Shown one piece after another: positions 1 through 9,972 of a stretch of DNA of 64,000 bases. The notes under the pieces were generated by a model. That model saw nothing but the letters and a program-made list of their open reading frames with translations. It was not told the origin of the DNA and did not search any database. Position numbers and translations under genes: made by a program. Source of the DNA: Tanypteryx hageni (taxonomy: Eukaryota > Arthropoda > Insecta > Odonata > Petaluridae); NCBI GenBank assembly GCA_028673005.1, contig CM054116.1, forward strand, positions 130,487,547 through 130,551,546. Reading direction: 5' to 3'. Each line of letters opens with the position of its first letter. Within the stretch, counting starts at the first letter, position 1.

Positions 1-754
1 TAAAACACACACGGCTTTTGTAACGCACATTGATAGATTTAGAAATATCTGCTGTAGGTTACATTTTATTGCTGATCTCCAACACCTTTTCTCGTTTTCA
101 GTTCCTTTTCCGGCTGTTGATTGACGAGGAACGGGTATCAACGTGAAAAGTATCATGTGTCACTTATCTATGCCGTTATATATCACTTCAATTGTTGATT
201 ATGATAAAATTTTTAACATTTTTACGCTCTTAATGGCGCATAATTTGCAATAAATAACCTTTCCACATGTTACAACTCCGTTGATGGTAACACTTGACTA
301 TCGTATTAACTTCACAGACATGCAGACATCCATAATATATGGTAAGAAATACATTTTCACTTACAGATTTTTTAAAAATATTTTAACATGAAACAAAGTG
401 AGTTCAATTTGCTTGCTTTGTTTTTAAAAACTTCAATTGGGGAAACGCTTTTACATTTTTATATTCATTAATAAAATAACAAATGCTATTTTCAAATGAT
501 AATCATAGTTGTGGAGAAAAAGAAATTAAACATTAAATTGTTGTCCCACCTGTTTGCGCAAAGCGATCTTCTTTTGTACTATCGATAAGGAAATCAAGGG
601 AAAAGTTACTGGCGCATGTAGTTGTTATTTTGATTGCAAGGTCACTGAAAAACAAATCGGCAAACCCTTGAAGACTAATCCCAAAAACCCTTACTACTTA
701 CTTGTCACAACTCGATTAAAAGTCATCATATACGGCGTTGCACTCGTGTTATTA
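1..754. other. Upstream flank of the UPF0449 gene
   Basis: AT-rich sequence with no recognisable gene or repeat. An open frame continues upstream of the chosen UPF0449 start from 554, but residues encoded before 755 do not resemble the family. The promoter and 5' untranslated region of the gene at 755 presumably lie here, though no clear core promoter element can be singled out. Confidence 0.4.
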
Positions 755-1185
755 ATGTTTCGAAAGAAGCCCAATATACCCCCTAGGCCATTGCCACCGA
801 CTGCTGACCAAATCGAAGATGACTTAGAAAAAGTATCGGTTGATGACGTAGTATTCAGACTATTTGAAGAGGTGAAAGTGCAAGGTAATTCTTTATGGTA
901 TATACCAATTATATGTGCATATGGATTTTACCGCCATCCGATTGTTTCTTTACAGAAAAAATAAATACTGAAGCTTTGAGTGAAGATATTTCGGAATCTT
1001 CTATCCATAGTGTCAATGCAGATACTGTATATAACCAAGTTAAGCGTTTGGTTGAAGTGAATCAAGACCTGAAGGAACTTTTAATAGTACTAACGGAAAA
1101 AAATTCAGCATTACAAACTAGTCGAAATGGCTTAAAATACATGGCAGACGAAATAAGACAGCAGTCGATGGAGGCGTTGAAGTGA
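755..1185 (+). CDS. C19orf25: UPF0449 family protein, C19orf25-like, two exons
   Basis: Function is unknown in the family. Exon 1 is 755-884 and exon 2 is 956-1185 (TGA at 1183-1185). They are joined across a 71-bp intron that opens with GTAATT at 885 and closes with TTTACAG at 955. The joined frame encodes 119 residues, against about 118 in the vertebrate protein as I remember it. Exon 1 carries the family signature: a basic start, then PPRPLPPTADQIEDDL, then the acidic DDVVF element. Exon 2 carries the Y-x-Q-x-x-R/K-L-V-x-x-N-x-x-L motif followed by a leucine-rich helical, probably coiled-coil, C-terminus. The start at 755 is chosen because the upstream open frame (from 554) has no family similarity and the known N-terminus aligns here; its Kozak context is weak. 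An AATAAA lies 62 bases past the stop. Seen: splice signals and motifs. Inferred: that the gene is intact and expressed. Confidence 0.88.
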
Positions 1186-1246
1186 GCAGCATTAAAGTGC
1201 CAAAAAGTAATGACGACCAATATGACTTGTTTGTTATTTGTGGGGG

Positions 1247-1252
1247 AATAAA
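1247..1252 (+). terminator. Polyadenylation signal AATAAA after the UPF0449 gene
   Basis: This is a canonical AATAAA hexamer 62 bases past the TGA of the UPF0449-like gene and in the right orientation. In an AT-rich genome the hexamer is common, so position is the main argument. Confidence 0.55.
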
Positions 1253-2409
1253 AGGCATCGATTTAAGTGAGCATATTCGTTTTAATATTTACTGGAATTT
1301 ATAATAACCTTGTTTTTTTTGACAACCATGTAATTAATATCCAGTTATGCTCTGGAAAATATCCTGAAAATGTAGTTGAATATTAACTAATTTTTTATTG
1401 CTTCTATTATATTTAGTGATATTCATAATGGGCTATGTATAACAAATGTCGTCATAGGTTAATCCAATGCCTACAAAACAATCTTCAAGCCCATGCACAT
1501 GCTGTTAAATATTTTAATCATTAAATCAATTGCTGAACTAACGATGATGTTTACTTTGTTATGGAAATGTAAATATGGTTTACTTATCTATTTTATCTAT
1601 ACAGAGTTGATAGATAATACTGATCATATTTCTCATGTAACTGGCATATGCTGAAATATATATAGGAGAAATACAGAATCAAGAAAAATTCTGCCGTCTT
1701 CCACTTGCAGAGTGACTGTTTTACCACTTAACTATAGTCACAGGCCACTTGTTTCAGAAAAAATCTTGGTTAGGGCTTGCTTATCCAAGCTAGTATCCAT
1801 CAGATATCCTGCAAGAGTTACACCAAATAAAACCCATTACCCTCTCACCAGTGAGATAAATATTAAATAGTAACATTTAAATAGTTTAGTTTTTTATTAC
1901 TATTAAAGAGCAGAAAAGTTCACAAGTTTTGCATGTGTAAATAATATCTGCCCAGCCAATGAAGCTAGAACTTTTATTGTGTCCTTTTATCATAGCAAAA
2001 TTTAATATATCATTAGTATTTTTAAAAAGGCACCTTAAGTACTTGGTAATATAATTCTTTCCCCATGCTTGAAATTTCAACCTGTGAACATTGATCATAC
2101 AGAATCAGAACATTGTCTGCAGGGTATACACAAACATTTAGTTTTGAAAATCTCACAGAAATATGATGGCTGAGAAACTTGAAGACTTTTGATTAACCTC
2201 GTAGCATTACCCTTATGAGAAAATTTTTCTGGAGGTTTGCTCCAAAATGGGGTGAAATCAGCAACACACCAACTTGGCATTCCCCTTGCCCAAATCTCAG
2301 AACCCAGGGCAAGGGTGGGCCAAGTTTCATTGACCTACGATCACCCCTTGATGTGTAAATTCAACAAAAACTTATACATCATCTGTGGCCCACTCTGTAT
2401 AAACAATCG
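1253..2409. other. AT-rich intergenic DNA, nothing recognised
   Basis: Short open frames on both strands here have no recognisable domain, and no repeat shared with the rest of the window was found. Confidence 0.4.
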
Positions 2410-2670
2410 AAAGGTTCAATTATATCAGGATTGTGAACAAATGAAGGAGTAAATTATACTTTATAGCTGTATTATGAGCAGTTAATGTGAACTTCAAGAA
2501 TTGTTAACAGCAGTACGGAAAATTTTTATCACTACTAGTAAAATCCGATGTAGGCAATATAGGTGTCTAATCGGAAAATATATACATACTAATATGCAAG
2601 GAATCAACCAATATGAAATGACATGGTGGGGATGAAGGAGTTGAGGAAATTGTAATAAAACATGGGCAAA
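2410..2670 (+). repeat. Dispersed copy of one arm of the 15.75-16.75 kb foldback element
   Basis: The block around TAGGTGTCTAATCGG and the stretch AATGACATGGTGGGGATG match the left arm of the foldback element at about 15860-16080, which has TAGGTGTCTATCGACTG and AATGACATGGTGGTCGTG. The order and spacing of the blocks are the same in both places. Only one arm is present here, so this is a solo or truncated copy. No coding capacity. Confidence 0.6.
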
Positions 2671-4216
2671 AGCTAGGGACCCAACCACCCTCCTCTCCCC
2701 AACTCCCTCTTCCCTTCTCTGAAAATATTTTGGTGATTGTCTTATATATTGAAATCAAGAGTTAATTATTACCACAGTTAACTTTGTTTGTTGAAACTAG
2801 GATCAAACTATTAACTAGCTAAATAAAGAATTTGGCAAGGATGTTTAATTCAGATAAGAAAAGGAAATGGCAGAAGAGAATAAAAAAATAATCCGGGTTT
2901 GATCCAGTTATATTTCTCATGAGACACCATGTAAGAAATTGATTTCTTGAGATGCAGTTGACAATTAAAACATCTTCAAATTTAGATATTCAAGGGAGAT
3001 TTGCAAAGTTATGAGAGAAAGGCATGGGTATTAATTTCCTTGTCACAGAAATTAAAACTTCGTTGGTAAACATCCAAAACTGTTTTAAGATTTTTTTCGT
3101 TTTTTATGCATTTTTATCAATATACGATTGTATTTTCCAATGATTTCATAAAGAATCTTTAATTAACCAAACCGAAAGTTCTTTTATTTTTTGGATGTTA
3201 CAAATAATGAACAATTGCCCTCAAGTATGCCATTCTGTGTTGTCTTCACCTCTCTAATTTTCTACCAGTTTCGTAAGTCAGTGCACTTAGTCACATTACG
3301 AGCAAATGAATTTGATTTAGTTTAGTTTTATCCTGATCATCATCTTATATACATTCAAATTTAATTTGGCCATTGTTTGGACTAAAAAACCAACCATATA
3401 AATAACTTTATAAATAATCATTTAAAATTTTAGTCTATGAAGCTTCTCACTAAGCAATGTTATAAATGTGGATTCGGCCACAGGCCTGTAATACAGTCTT
3501 ACCATTAGCAGCCAGCTCATGTTTTAAGTCATAATTTAGTGGAAAACTCCAGTGAACAGCAAGCAGAATATGCATTGGGGAGCACAATGTCATCTCTTGA
3601 TCCTGTGAATCCTATGAATTCCAAGCTAAATCAGCTACAGAAGCAATAATTTAAAATATTTGCAAATGATTGCAAAGGTAAAGTTTAATCCAAAAATGGG
3701 CATATTGAGTCCCAACGACCACACCTGAGTATTTCTAATAATGGTTAAAAAATTTTATATTTTGGTGTTTTCCTTGGAATGCCTTTTAGTAATCTCTTTG
3801 TCTATACATATAAGGAAACAGCAATGGACTTGTACATTTTTAGAAGGGCAATTTACATAACTGATTTTTTTTAGAATATTAAAAATTTAATTCTTTACCC
3901 CCGACTACTTCTTCGAAAGAACACATTATGAGAGGTCAAATTTTGCGCAACAAATTATTTGCAGGATACTGGTATAAATTTTTTTCATGAAATTGTTAAA
4001 AGTGCCACGGCTTTCTCTCCACAATGTGTTATTAGATAAGGTCCTAAGTCTTATACAACTTATACCCTGCTATAAATACCACATACAAATTTTATGCAAT
4101 TTCATAACATTCAGAAATATGTCACTTTATGTCTTTACATATATTACAATAGAAATATAGTGTTTGATTCTCTAAACTCCTGTTCTTTGAATGAAAACTA
4201 GAAAGCACATATAAGC
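2671..4216. other. AT-rich DNA, nothing recognised
   Basis: There is no open frame with recognisable similarity, no splice-consistent exon chain, and no repeat that I could pair with another part of the window. Confidence 0.4.
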
Positions 4217-4883
4217 TACCATATATGCCGGTCTACAAGTTGAGCTTTGAAGCTTAAAAAAATCCTGTAAAATCTTGGGGTTGCCTTACACACCGGGTAT
4301 AAAATGTGAACAATAAACTCCAGCGTATTTTTCGGTGTAGATGACCCCCATTTTCAATCAGCCGTTCAACTGTTTACCATTTATTTATCAGATGTAATTT
4401 AGAATATTTGTAAAATGATAATTTAAAACAAAAAAATTAAGAATTAAAAATTTTTGTTTTAATGCACAAAGTAATTTTTCAAAAAATAACAATATACTAT
4501 CTATATAAAATTACAAAATGGTCAAAGGAAATTTAAAAACATTCAAGAAAGGTATTTTTCTACATTGCAGTTTAACCATGAAATCTCTCGCCTTCTGCAT
4601 CAGATTCATAGAAATTGTCAGATTCATCCTCTGGATCAGATGTTAAGATATCGGGCTCATTGTGATTCGCGATAAATGAAGATCAGTTATAGATATAAAG
4701 CAGATAATTCAACATCTTCCAATATAAAATAAATCGGAAGGTTAACAATTATTATTTTGTCATGACCAACTGATTATAAAATTTATTGAGTGAAAAAGTG
4801 ACTCGACTTAAATAGTGAACATGTAAAAAATGAATTTTTTAGTCAAAAAAATCATGGTCGTCTTAAAGACCGACATATATAGC
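4217..4883 (-). mobile_element. Non-autonomous pogo/Tigger-like DNA transposon
   Basis: The ends are inverted copies of a motif containing ATATATGCCGGTCT (left, about 4221-4234) and its complement AGACCGACATATAT (right, about 4867-4880), with TA-rich flanks as expected for the Tc1/mariner/pogo superfamily. Inside, at 4572-4673 on the minus strand, is a short frame ending in a stop. It is rich in Asp and Glu (EPDILTSDPEDESDNF and more) and resembles the acidic C-terminal tail of Tigger/jerky-type transposases. The catalytic DDE core is gone, so the element is a deletion derivative. Family assignment rests on the TIR style and the acidic tail; a generic MITE is the alternative. Confidence 0.55.
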
Positions 4884-5018
4884 AGTTATTTCCATTCCAG
4901 CTGAACATTTTTTGAACTTGTTCAAAGCCAAACAATTAGCTACATTTTGAAATATTCTCCATAGCATTTCCTACCTTGATCTGTTTAGGACACACACTCA
5001 GAAAAATGAGAAAAAATG

Positions 5019-5170
5019 AATACTATCGAAACTGTATTGTATTCATCTGATAGTATCTCTTTTTGTTTACTTCCGGTTTATACGTTAGGATGAATACGTG
5101 TGATTAAAAGCATGTTTGTATATCCAGAAAAATCTGACGTTTCTTTTAATCCACCCTTATAATCTTAATA
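5019..5170 (+). repeat. Truncated 5' LTR of the copia element
   Basis: It is nearly identical to 7926-8079 and starts at the TACTATCGAAACTG block. The first ~68 bases of the complete 3' LTR (from TGTTGGAA) are absent. It contains the internal inverted pair ATACTATCG / GATAGTATC and ends in CTTAATA, which is CTTAACA in the 3' copy. Confidence 0.85.
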
Positions 5171-5184
5171 GGTTATGAGCCCAG
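5171..5184 (+). other. Primer-binding site for half-tRNA priming
   Basis: GGTTATGAGCCCAG lies immediately after the 5' LTR. It matches, with one difference, the complement of the initiator-methionine tRNA anticodon arm (GGTTATGGGCCCAG), the site known to prime copia from an internally cleaved tRNA half. This fixes the LTR boundary and the copia-type priming mode. Confidence 0.8.
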
Positions 5185-5381
5185 AAACGCGTTGTGCAGC
5201 ACATTAGCAAGGTGTGTATGTTTTATTTTGAAGTGTAGTTTTTTTATGGTGAGGTGAACTTTACTTTTTCTCACTCGGCGATTCCCCATAGTGAAGGACT
5301 TGAACTTTTTTTAAGAAAGGTGGTATTTTTTCTCGATTGAATTTCCTTGTTTATCTTCTATTGTGAACAATATTTGGAAAT

Positions 5382-6084
5382 ATGTCCAAGGGTGGAAATT
5401 CATGTGTGATGCAATGGGAGCAGGAGACATCAATGGTGCAACTGCCAACACATGGAGGATTGGGGTCGCTGCCAACTATCAAGAAGCTGGTCGGTAGAAA
5501 CAACTACAGTAATTGGAAGTTTGGGATGGAGATGTTCCTTATTGCTGATGAACTCTGGTCAGTCGTCGAGGGCAAAGAAGTTGACGGCAGGAGAGATGCA
5601 AAGACCAGATCGAAGATTTGCCTCATGGTGGACGAGGCACTTGATCCCATGGTAAAAGGATGTAAAATGTTAAAAGAGGTATAGGACAAACTTGAAAATA
5701 TTTGTCTAGAAGGTTGAGTTTATCAAGAAAACTATTCCGTGTGAAACTTGAAGATTATTCTACGATGGAGCAATACCTAAATGACATTTTATACACAACT
5801 CAAAAGCTAGATGCCATTGAGGCAGGCATGGAAGATGAGTTTATTGCAGTGATAATGCTTAATGGATTACGTGAAGAGTATGATCCTATGATTATGGCTA
5901 TAGAGAGTTTGGGTGTAAAAATTACGAGCAATTACGTAAGATCTATGTTGATTCAGCAAGAAACTAAGGTGAGGCAGAATGATCATTCGAAGGAAAATGC
6001 ACTTCTTTTGCATGTGAAGAATAGGAAGCCTTTTGTACCAGTGTGCTTCAGTTTCAATAAGAAGGGTCTTTTCAGTGCTCATTG
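5382..6084 (+). pseudogene. gag: copia gag pseudogene (capsid and zinc knuckle)
   Basis: The N-terminal part reads NNYSNWKFGMEMFLIADELW, the usual start of copia Gag. It is followed by an in-frame TAG at the W of KEVWDKLEN, and then by a frame change near 5700. The second half (5702 on) is the UBN2-type Gag domain, with an MEQYLNDI-like helix and the GLREEYDPMIMAIES motif. Near 6040 a zinc-knuckle remnant (PVCFSFNKKGLF) has lost one cysteine and the histidine, so nucleocapsid function is gone. The start ATG at 5382 lies about 200 bases past the primer site. Confidence 0.85.
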
Positions 6085-6470
6085 AAGAATGATAAAAAGG
6101 GCAGAAGAGGAAGTCGTGAATCAGAGAAAAAAGAGCAAGTGAGGCATAGCGCGAATAAAGCTACAGTTCTCCTTACAACTCTTTCTACCACTACCACTAA
6201 CCCAGAAGAGTGGACAATATACTCTGGAGCTACTTCTCATATGAGCATGAGAAATGATTGGATGAGAGAACTGAGGACCTCAAGACAGGAGATCACAGTT
6301 GCCAGCAACAGAAAGATCTACACTGAGAGCAATGGAGATGTTGAGGTGAGAATGGATGCAGATAAGTTCATCATTAGAAATGTTTCAAATGTTCCAAAAT
6401 TGACAGCCAACCTACTTTCAGTAAGCAAAATGGTTGAAAAAGGATTGGTTGTTGCATTCTCACAAGAAGG
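6082..6470 (+). pseudogene. pol: copia aspartic protease pseudogene
   Basis: The frame holds EEWTIYSGATSHM, where functional copia proteases have a D-S-G-A-T-S-H-M core. The catalytic aspartate is replaced by tyrosine, so the enzyme would be inactive. Downstream, NVPKLTANLLSVSKMVEKG is the conserved end of the protease domain. Normal copia would continue with a GAG-pre-integrase zinc motif and the integrase core. Here the sequence changes abruptly after FSQEGC. Confidence 0.8.
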
Positions 6471-7858
6471 CTGTAGAGAGACAAACAGAAAAATGATGAT
6501 CCTCTACATGAAGCCCAAGGAGTGCCCCAAGATGGAGAAAGGAAGACTTCTCAGTGAGGACATCAGCCAAAGAAATGGCCATCCGATATGTTTTTGTACA
6601 AGGCAACTTGTGAACAGTTGGAAGATCCCAAAACAGTTGATGATGCATTTTTGAGTCCAGAAAATAAACTATGGAAAGCTGCAATGAGGGGTATACCCAT
6701 GAGCATGGCGTTGATTATGATGAGACATTCGCTCCAGTGGTGAGAAATTCTTCAGTGAGACTGTTATTTGCATTGGTCGCAGAAATGGACCTGGACATAG
6801 AGCACCTAGACGTCACAACTGCAATTCTGCATGGAGACCTGCAGGTGGAGATCTACATGGAGAAGTCTGAAGGGGGTGAGGAAGAGAAGGTGTCTCCTAA
6901 AGGGGGCAATCTATGGACTCAAACAGGCATCAAGGAGCTGGAATCGTAAGATCCATGCAGCTCTATTGGGATTGGGACTGATGCAGTCAGAACAAGAACC
7001 ATGCATCTATTTCAATGTTGACAAAAGGGGAATTGTAATAGTTGCTATTTATGTTGATGATTTTTTGTTAGTTTCCAATAACAGGGGCCAAAAAGAGATG
7101 CTGAAGGCGAACCTCATGAATGAGTTTAAAATGAAGGATCTGGGAGAGGTACCTCACTGCCTAGGGCTGCGGATTCGGAGAAACCGAGAGAATCATATCA
7201 TCCGGGTAGACCAGCAGCAACACATAGAGGAACTGTTGCAGAAATTCAAGATGGATGCCACCAAGCCAGTGGAAACACTTGGATCCAAGCCAAAAGCTGA
7301 CAAGGCCAGAATCAGGGGGAATTGAAGAGACAGTGAAACAATACCCATATCAGCATCTAATAGGGTCTTTAATGTATTTAGCTGCAAATACTCGGCCAGA
7401 TATTGCTCATGCTTGTAGTGTTCTAAGTCAATTTAATGAGAATTTTGATAAGATGTATTGGAAGGCTGCCAAACGTGTTATCAGATATTTGAAGGGGAAT
7501 TCTGACTATCGTTTAACTTTTAAAAAGGTGGGAAAAGATCTTGAAGGGTTTGTTGATGCTGATTAGGGAAATAATGTAGATGATAGAAAGTCTTACACTG
7601 GTTTTGCATTTGTATTGGCAAATGCAGCAATAGCTTGGGAGTCCAGGAAGCTAAGAACTGATGCATTATCAAGTACAGAAGCAGAGTACATGGCATTAAC
7701 AGAGGGGAGTAAAGAGGCCATTGAAAGAAGGAATGTTTGTATTAAGTACATTTATACTGAAGAAATGACAGCAGATATTTTGACTAAGGCATTAAGTGAG
7801 CCTCAGCATCAGTTATTTGTAAATAATCTTGGATTAGGGTCGTTTGATCAAGGGGCAG
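6471..7858 (+). pseudogene. pol: copia reverse transcriptase and RNase H pseudogene, integrase deleted
   Basis: After a linker (about 6590-6690, EQLEDP..AFLSPENKLWKA in shifted frames), the reverse transcriptase runs from GVDYDETFAPVVRNSSVRLL at about 6710. A frame change near 6890 leads into AIYGLKQASRSWN, then the catalytic box IYVDDFLLVSNN at about 7048. The second frame ends at a TGA at 7323-7325. The connection domain (LMYLAANTRPDIAHACSVLSQ) and RNase H (KSYTGFAFVL, LSSTEAEYMAL) follow, with a TAG at 7564-7566 replacing the W of DADWG. The last RNase H part is shortened before the ADILTKAL motif. No integrase HHCC or DDE motifs are present. Confidence 0.85.
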
Positions 7859-8079
7859 TGTTGGAAAGTTCATTTATATGTAGTGTAATCTGAATGACCC
7901 GTTGTTTGTATTTATATGGTATATTGATACTATCGAAACTGTATTGTATTCATCTGATAGTATCCCTTTTTGTTTACTTCCGGTTTATACCTTGTAGCGT
8001 GAATACGTGTGATTAAAAGCATGTTTGTATATCCAGGCAAATCTGATGTTTCTTTTAATCCACCCTAATAGTCTTAACA
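7859..8079 (+). repeat. Complete 3' LTR of the copia element
   Basis: The 221-bp LTR begins TGTTGGAA directly after a purine-rich tract (AAGGGGCAG, ending at 7858) that serves as plus-strand primer in copia elements. It ends CTTAACA, giving TGTT..AACA inverted ends. The part from about 7926 onward is shared with 5019-5170. Choosing TGTTGG as the true LTR start shows that the 5' copy is truncated. Confidence 0.8.
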
Positions 8080-8224
8080 GGACACTTTTTCCAAATTGTT
8101 TTAAAAGTTTGATTTGTTTTCTTGATTGAAGATTTGATTTTTAAATTTTACTGGTGAGCTCATTCCCATGAAGTTTACTTTACGTACTTTGATGGTTGTC
8201 TTAAAGCATTGCCTTTTCTCTCTG

Positions 8225-8910
8225 CTATTATCAGGCTGTGAACTTTGTTGCAGTGGCCTGGAAGGCTGTTGAGCAAAGGACCATCCAAAAATGTTGGAGG
8301 AAGGCTGGAATTGCAGAAGAAGCTGCCGAATACTCCGATGAGAGTGACGAGGATTTTTCCTGAGAGGAGCCTGCTGGTTGGGATAAAGTCTCATATGGCA
8401 TGAGCTACGAAGAATGTCAATTTTGACAGGGATCTCGCAGTGACTGCTTATGTCACCAATGAGGAAATCGTGGCGCAGGTGAAGGCCCAACATGGTGACT
8501 CCAGCGACGAGTCAAACAGAGGACGAGCCATCTGTTCCCTCATTTGGAGAGGGTATTGCTGCTTCAACACGTTCGGCGCTTCATGGTATCATGGCACATT
8601 TCAGAGGCCGGTTCAACCATGATCAACAATTTTGAACGTCTGCTCTACGACTTAGGGGCCCAAAAACCTTCTCAAAAAGTATCGGAGTTCTTCCTATGAA
8701 AGTCATGAATGCAATGATAGGGCTACAGGGTGCTTCTGCTGTTCTTACCATTTATAACTTGTATTATTGTTATTAATTAAAATAATATTGTAATGCTTAA
8801 TCAAATCATTAAAGTGCTTTTCTTTCCATCTTGTACAGTATGGGGTGCCTATTCAGTTATACGTTACGAATGCTGTTCACCACGGATAATGTATAACCGA
8901 GGTTTCACTG
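8225..8910 (+). pseudogene. pogo/Tigger-like transposase C-terminal relic with right TIR
   Basis: A frame at about 8233-8361 reads VAWKAVEQRTIQKCWRKAGI, then an acidic tail ending in a stop. The W-x(10)-CW+KAGI motif is the conserved end of the DDE region in Tigger/jerky-type transposases. A second frame from 8440 has YVTNEEIVAQVKAQHGDSSD, matching the post-catalytic NEEIV tail motif of the same family. At 8891-8908 the sequence ATAACCGAGGTTTCACTG followed by TA is a typical right inverted end of this class. No left end was found and the catalytic core is missing. Confidence 0.7.
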
Positions 8911-9840
8911 TAGTTCCATTTCTTGTCGCTTTCTTGTCGGCCACACTAGGTCGCTTTGTTTACATTTTGCATCCCAGTTATACGAACAGAACCCAAATAA
9001 CTCCTCCCCAGATAGATCTGCCTATGGTGTCTAGAAAAGTAGAAACATAGTTGTCATTCTCTCGCTAGTAACTTGTATAAGTGAGGATGTATTCGATTTC
9101 CAAAGTATATGGAACAGTTGCTATATACTTTGTCTCCTTTGGATTCTGTAAGCAGGAGTAAGTTTTTATGTCCATATGTTAGCACAGTTTGGCTATTGTG
9201 TAAAAAAAAAGGTTTCCGTGTGTCGGTAATCTGACTTGGTAACAATGTGGTTTTAATAGAGTTGATTTAAGTAATGTCGATTTTTGTAAAGAACAGAATT
9301 TATCGCTTTATTTTTTTACCTTGAATAATGGTGGAATCTAAGAATAAACAAGATGATCCAAACAGAACTTATGCCTACTTTCCATTTAATCATTTATTTA
9401 ATACTTATATTGGCTTTAATGGCCTTAATAGCTTTAAAGTCATCGCGAATATGTAGCTCGTTCCCCAATTTCATAATTCAACATTATAAAATACTACAAA
9501 TAAATTGAAACGGAATATTAAATTGATCACGTGTATTTGTGGGGCAAGAATAACATGTGTACCTATTAGAATATACCGAATCTGAGTCCAACAATAATTG
9601 TTGCTATGGCAACACTCATAATAAATGATAAAAACTGCAAAATCGTCAGTACTTAAGCAAAATTCTACAATAAAATTAGAATCTTCATTCCTTTCCGCAG
9701 AGAATAGTACAAAACTCACTCCGATATTACAATTCTAAGATATTTTAATGTGCAAGAGAAAATTACCCTGCATGATGGATTTTAGATTTCCCATGTAAAT
9801 CAAATGGGAAGGGTAATTCCTGGAATCGAGCTCGGGACTT
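8911..9840. other. AT-rich DNA, nothing recognised
   Basis: No gene was recognised. The two minus-strand open frames in this stretch show no domain. Confidence 0.4.
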
Positions 9841-9972
9841 CAATCTTGCAACAAAAACTACCCTCGGCCCATGTAGAAAGAGATTTCCACCAAGTTTCAT
9901 GAAAATTGGTCTATTGGTTCAAAAGTTAATAGGGGAGGACAGACAGATGGACAGCCACAATGACAAAACTAT
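9841..9972 (+). repeat. Dispersed-repeat fragment with the 'TTTCATGAAAATTGGTC' motif
   Basis: The segment containing AAGTTTCATGAAAATTGGTC, then a GGACAGACAGATGGACAG tract, has the wording of a widespread class of arthropod interspersed repeats. The related string ATTTCAATGAAATT recurs at about 52880 and through the tandem array near 55.2-56 kb. No coding function; the parental element is not identified. Confidence 0.4.

Larger units (their letters stand above)
5019..8079 (+). mobile_element. Degenerate Ty1/copia LTR retrotransposon
   Basis: This is a copia relic in the order partial 5' LTR, primer-binding site, gag, protease, reverse transcriptase, RNase H, polypurine tract, 3' LTR. The integrase and the first part of the reverse transcriptase are missing: the frame runs from just after the protease into a short linker and then into the DYDETFAPVV block. 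Several stops and frameshifts break the polyprotein, so the copy cannot be autonomous. The 5' LTR is 5'-truncated, which explains why no clean target duplication is visible. The regions are described in separate entries. Confidence 0.9.

Noticed and set aside
554..754. N-terminal extension of the UPF0449 frame
   Set aside because: The extra 67 residues have no family similarity. Known members begin near the basic segment directly before the PPRPLPP motif, so the start at 755 is preferred.
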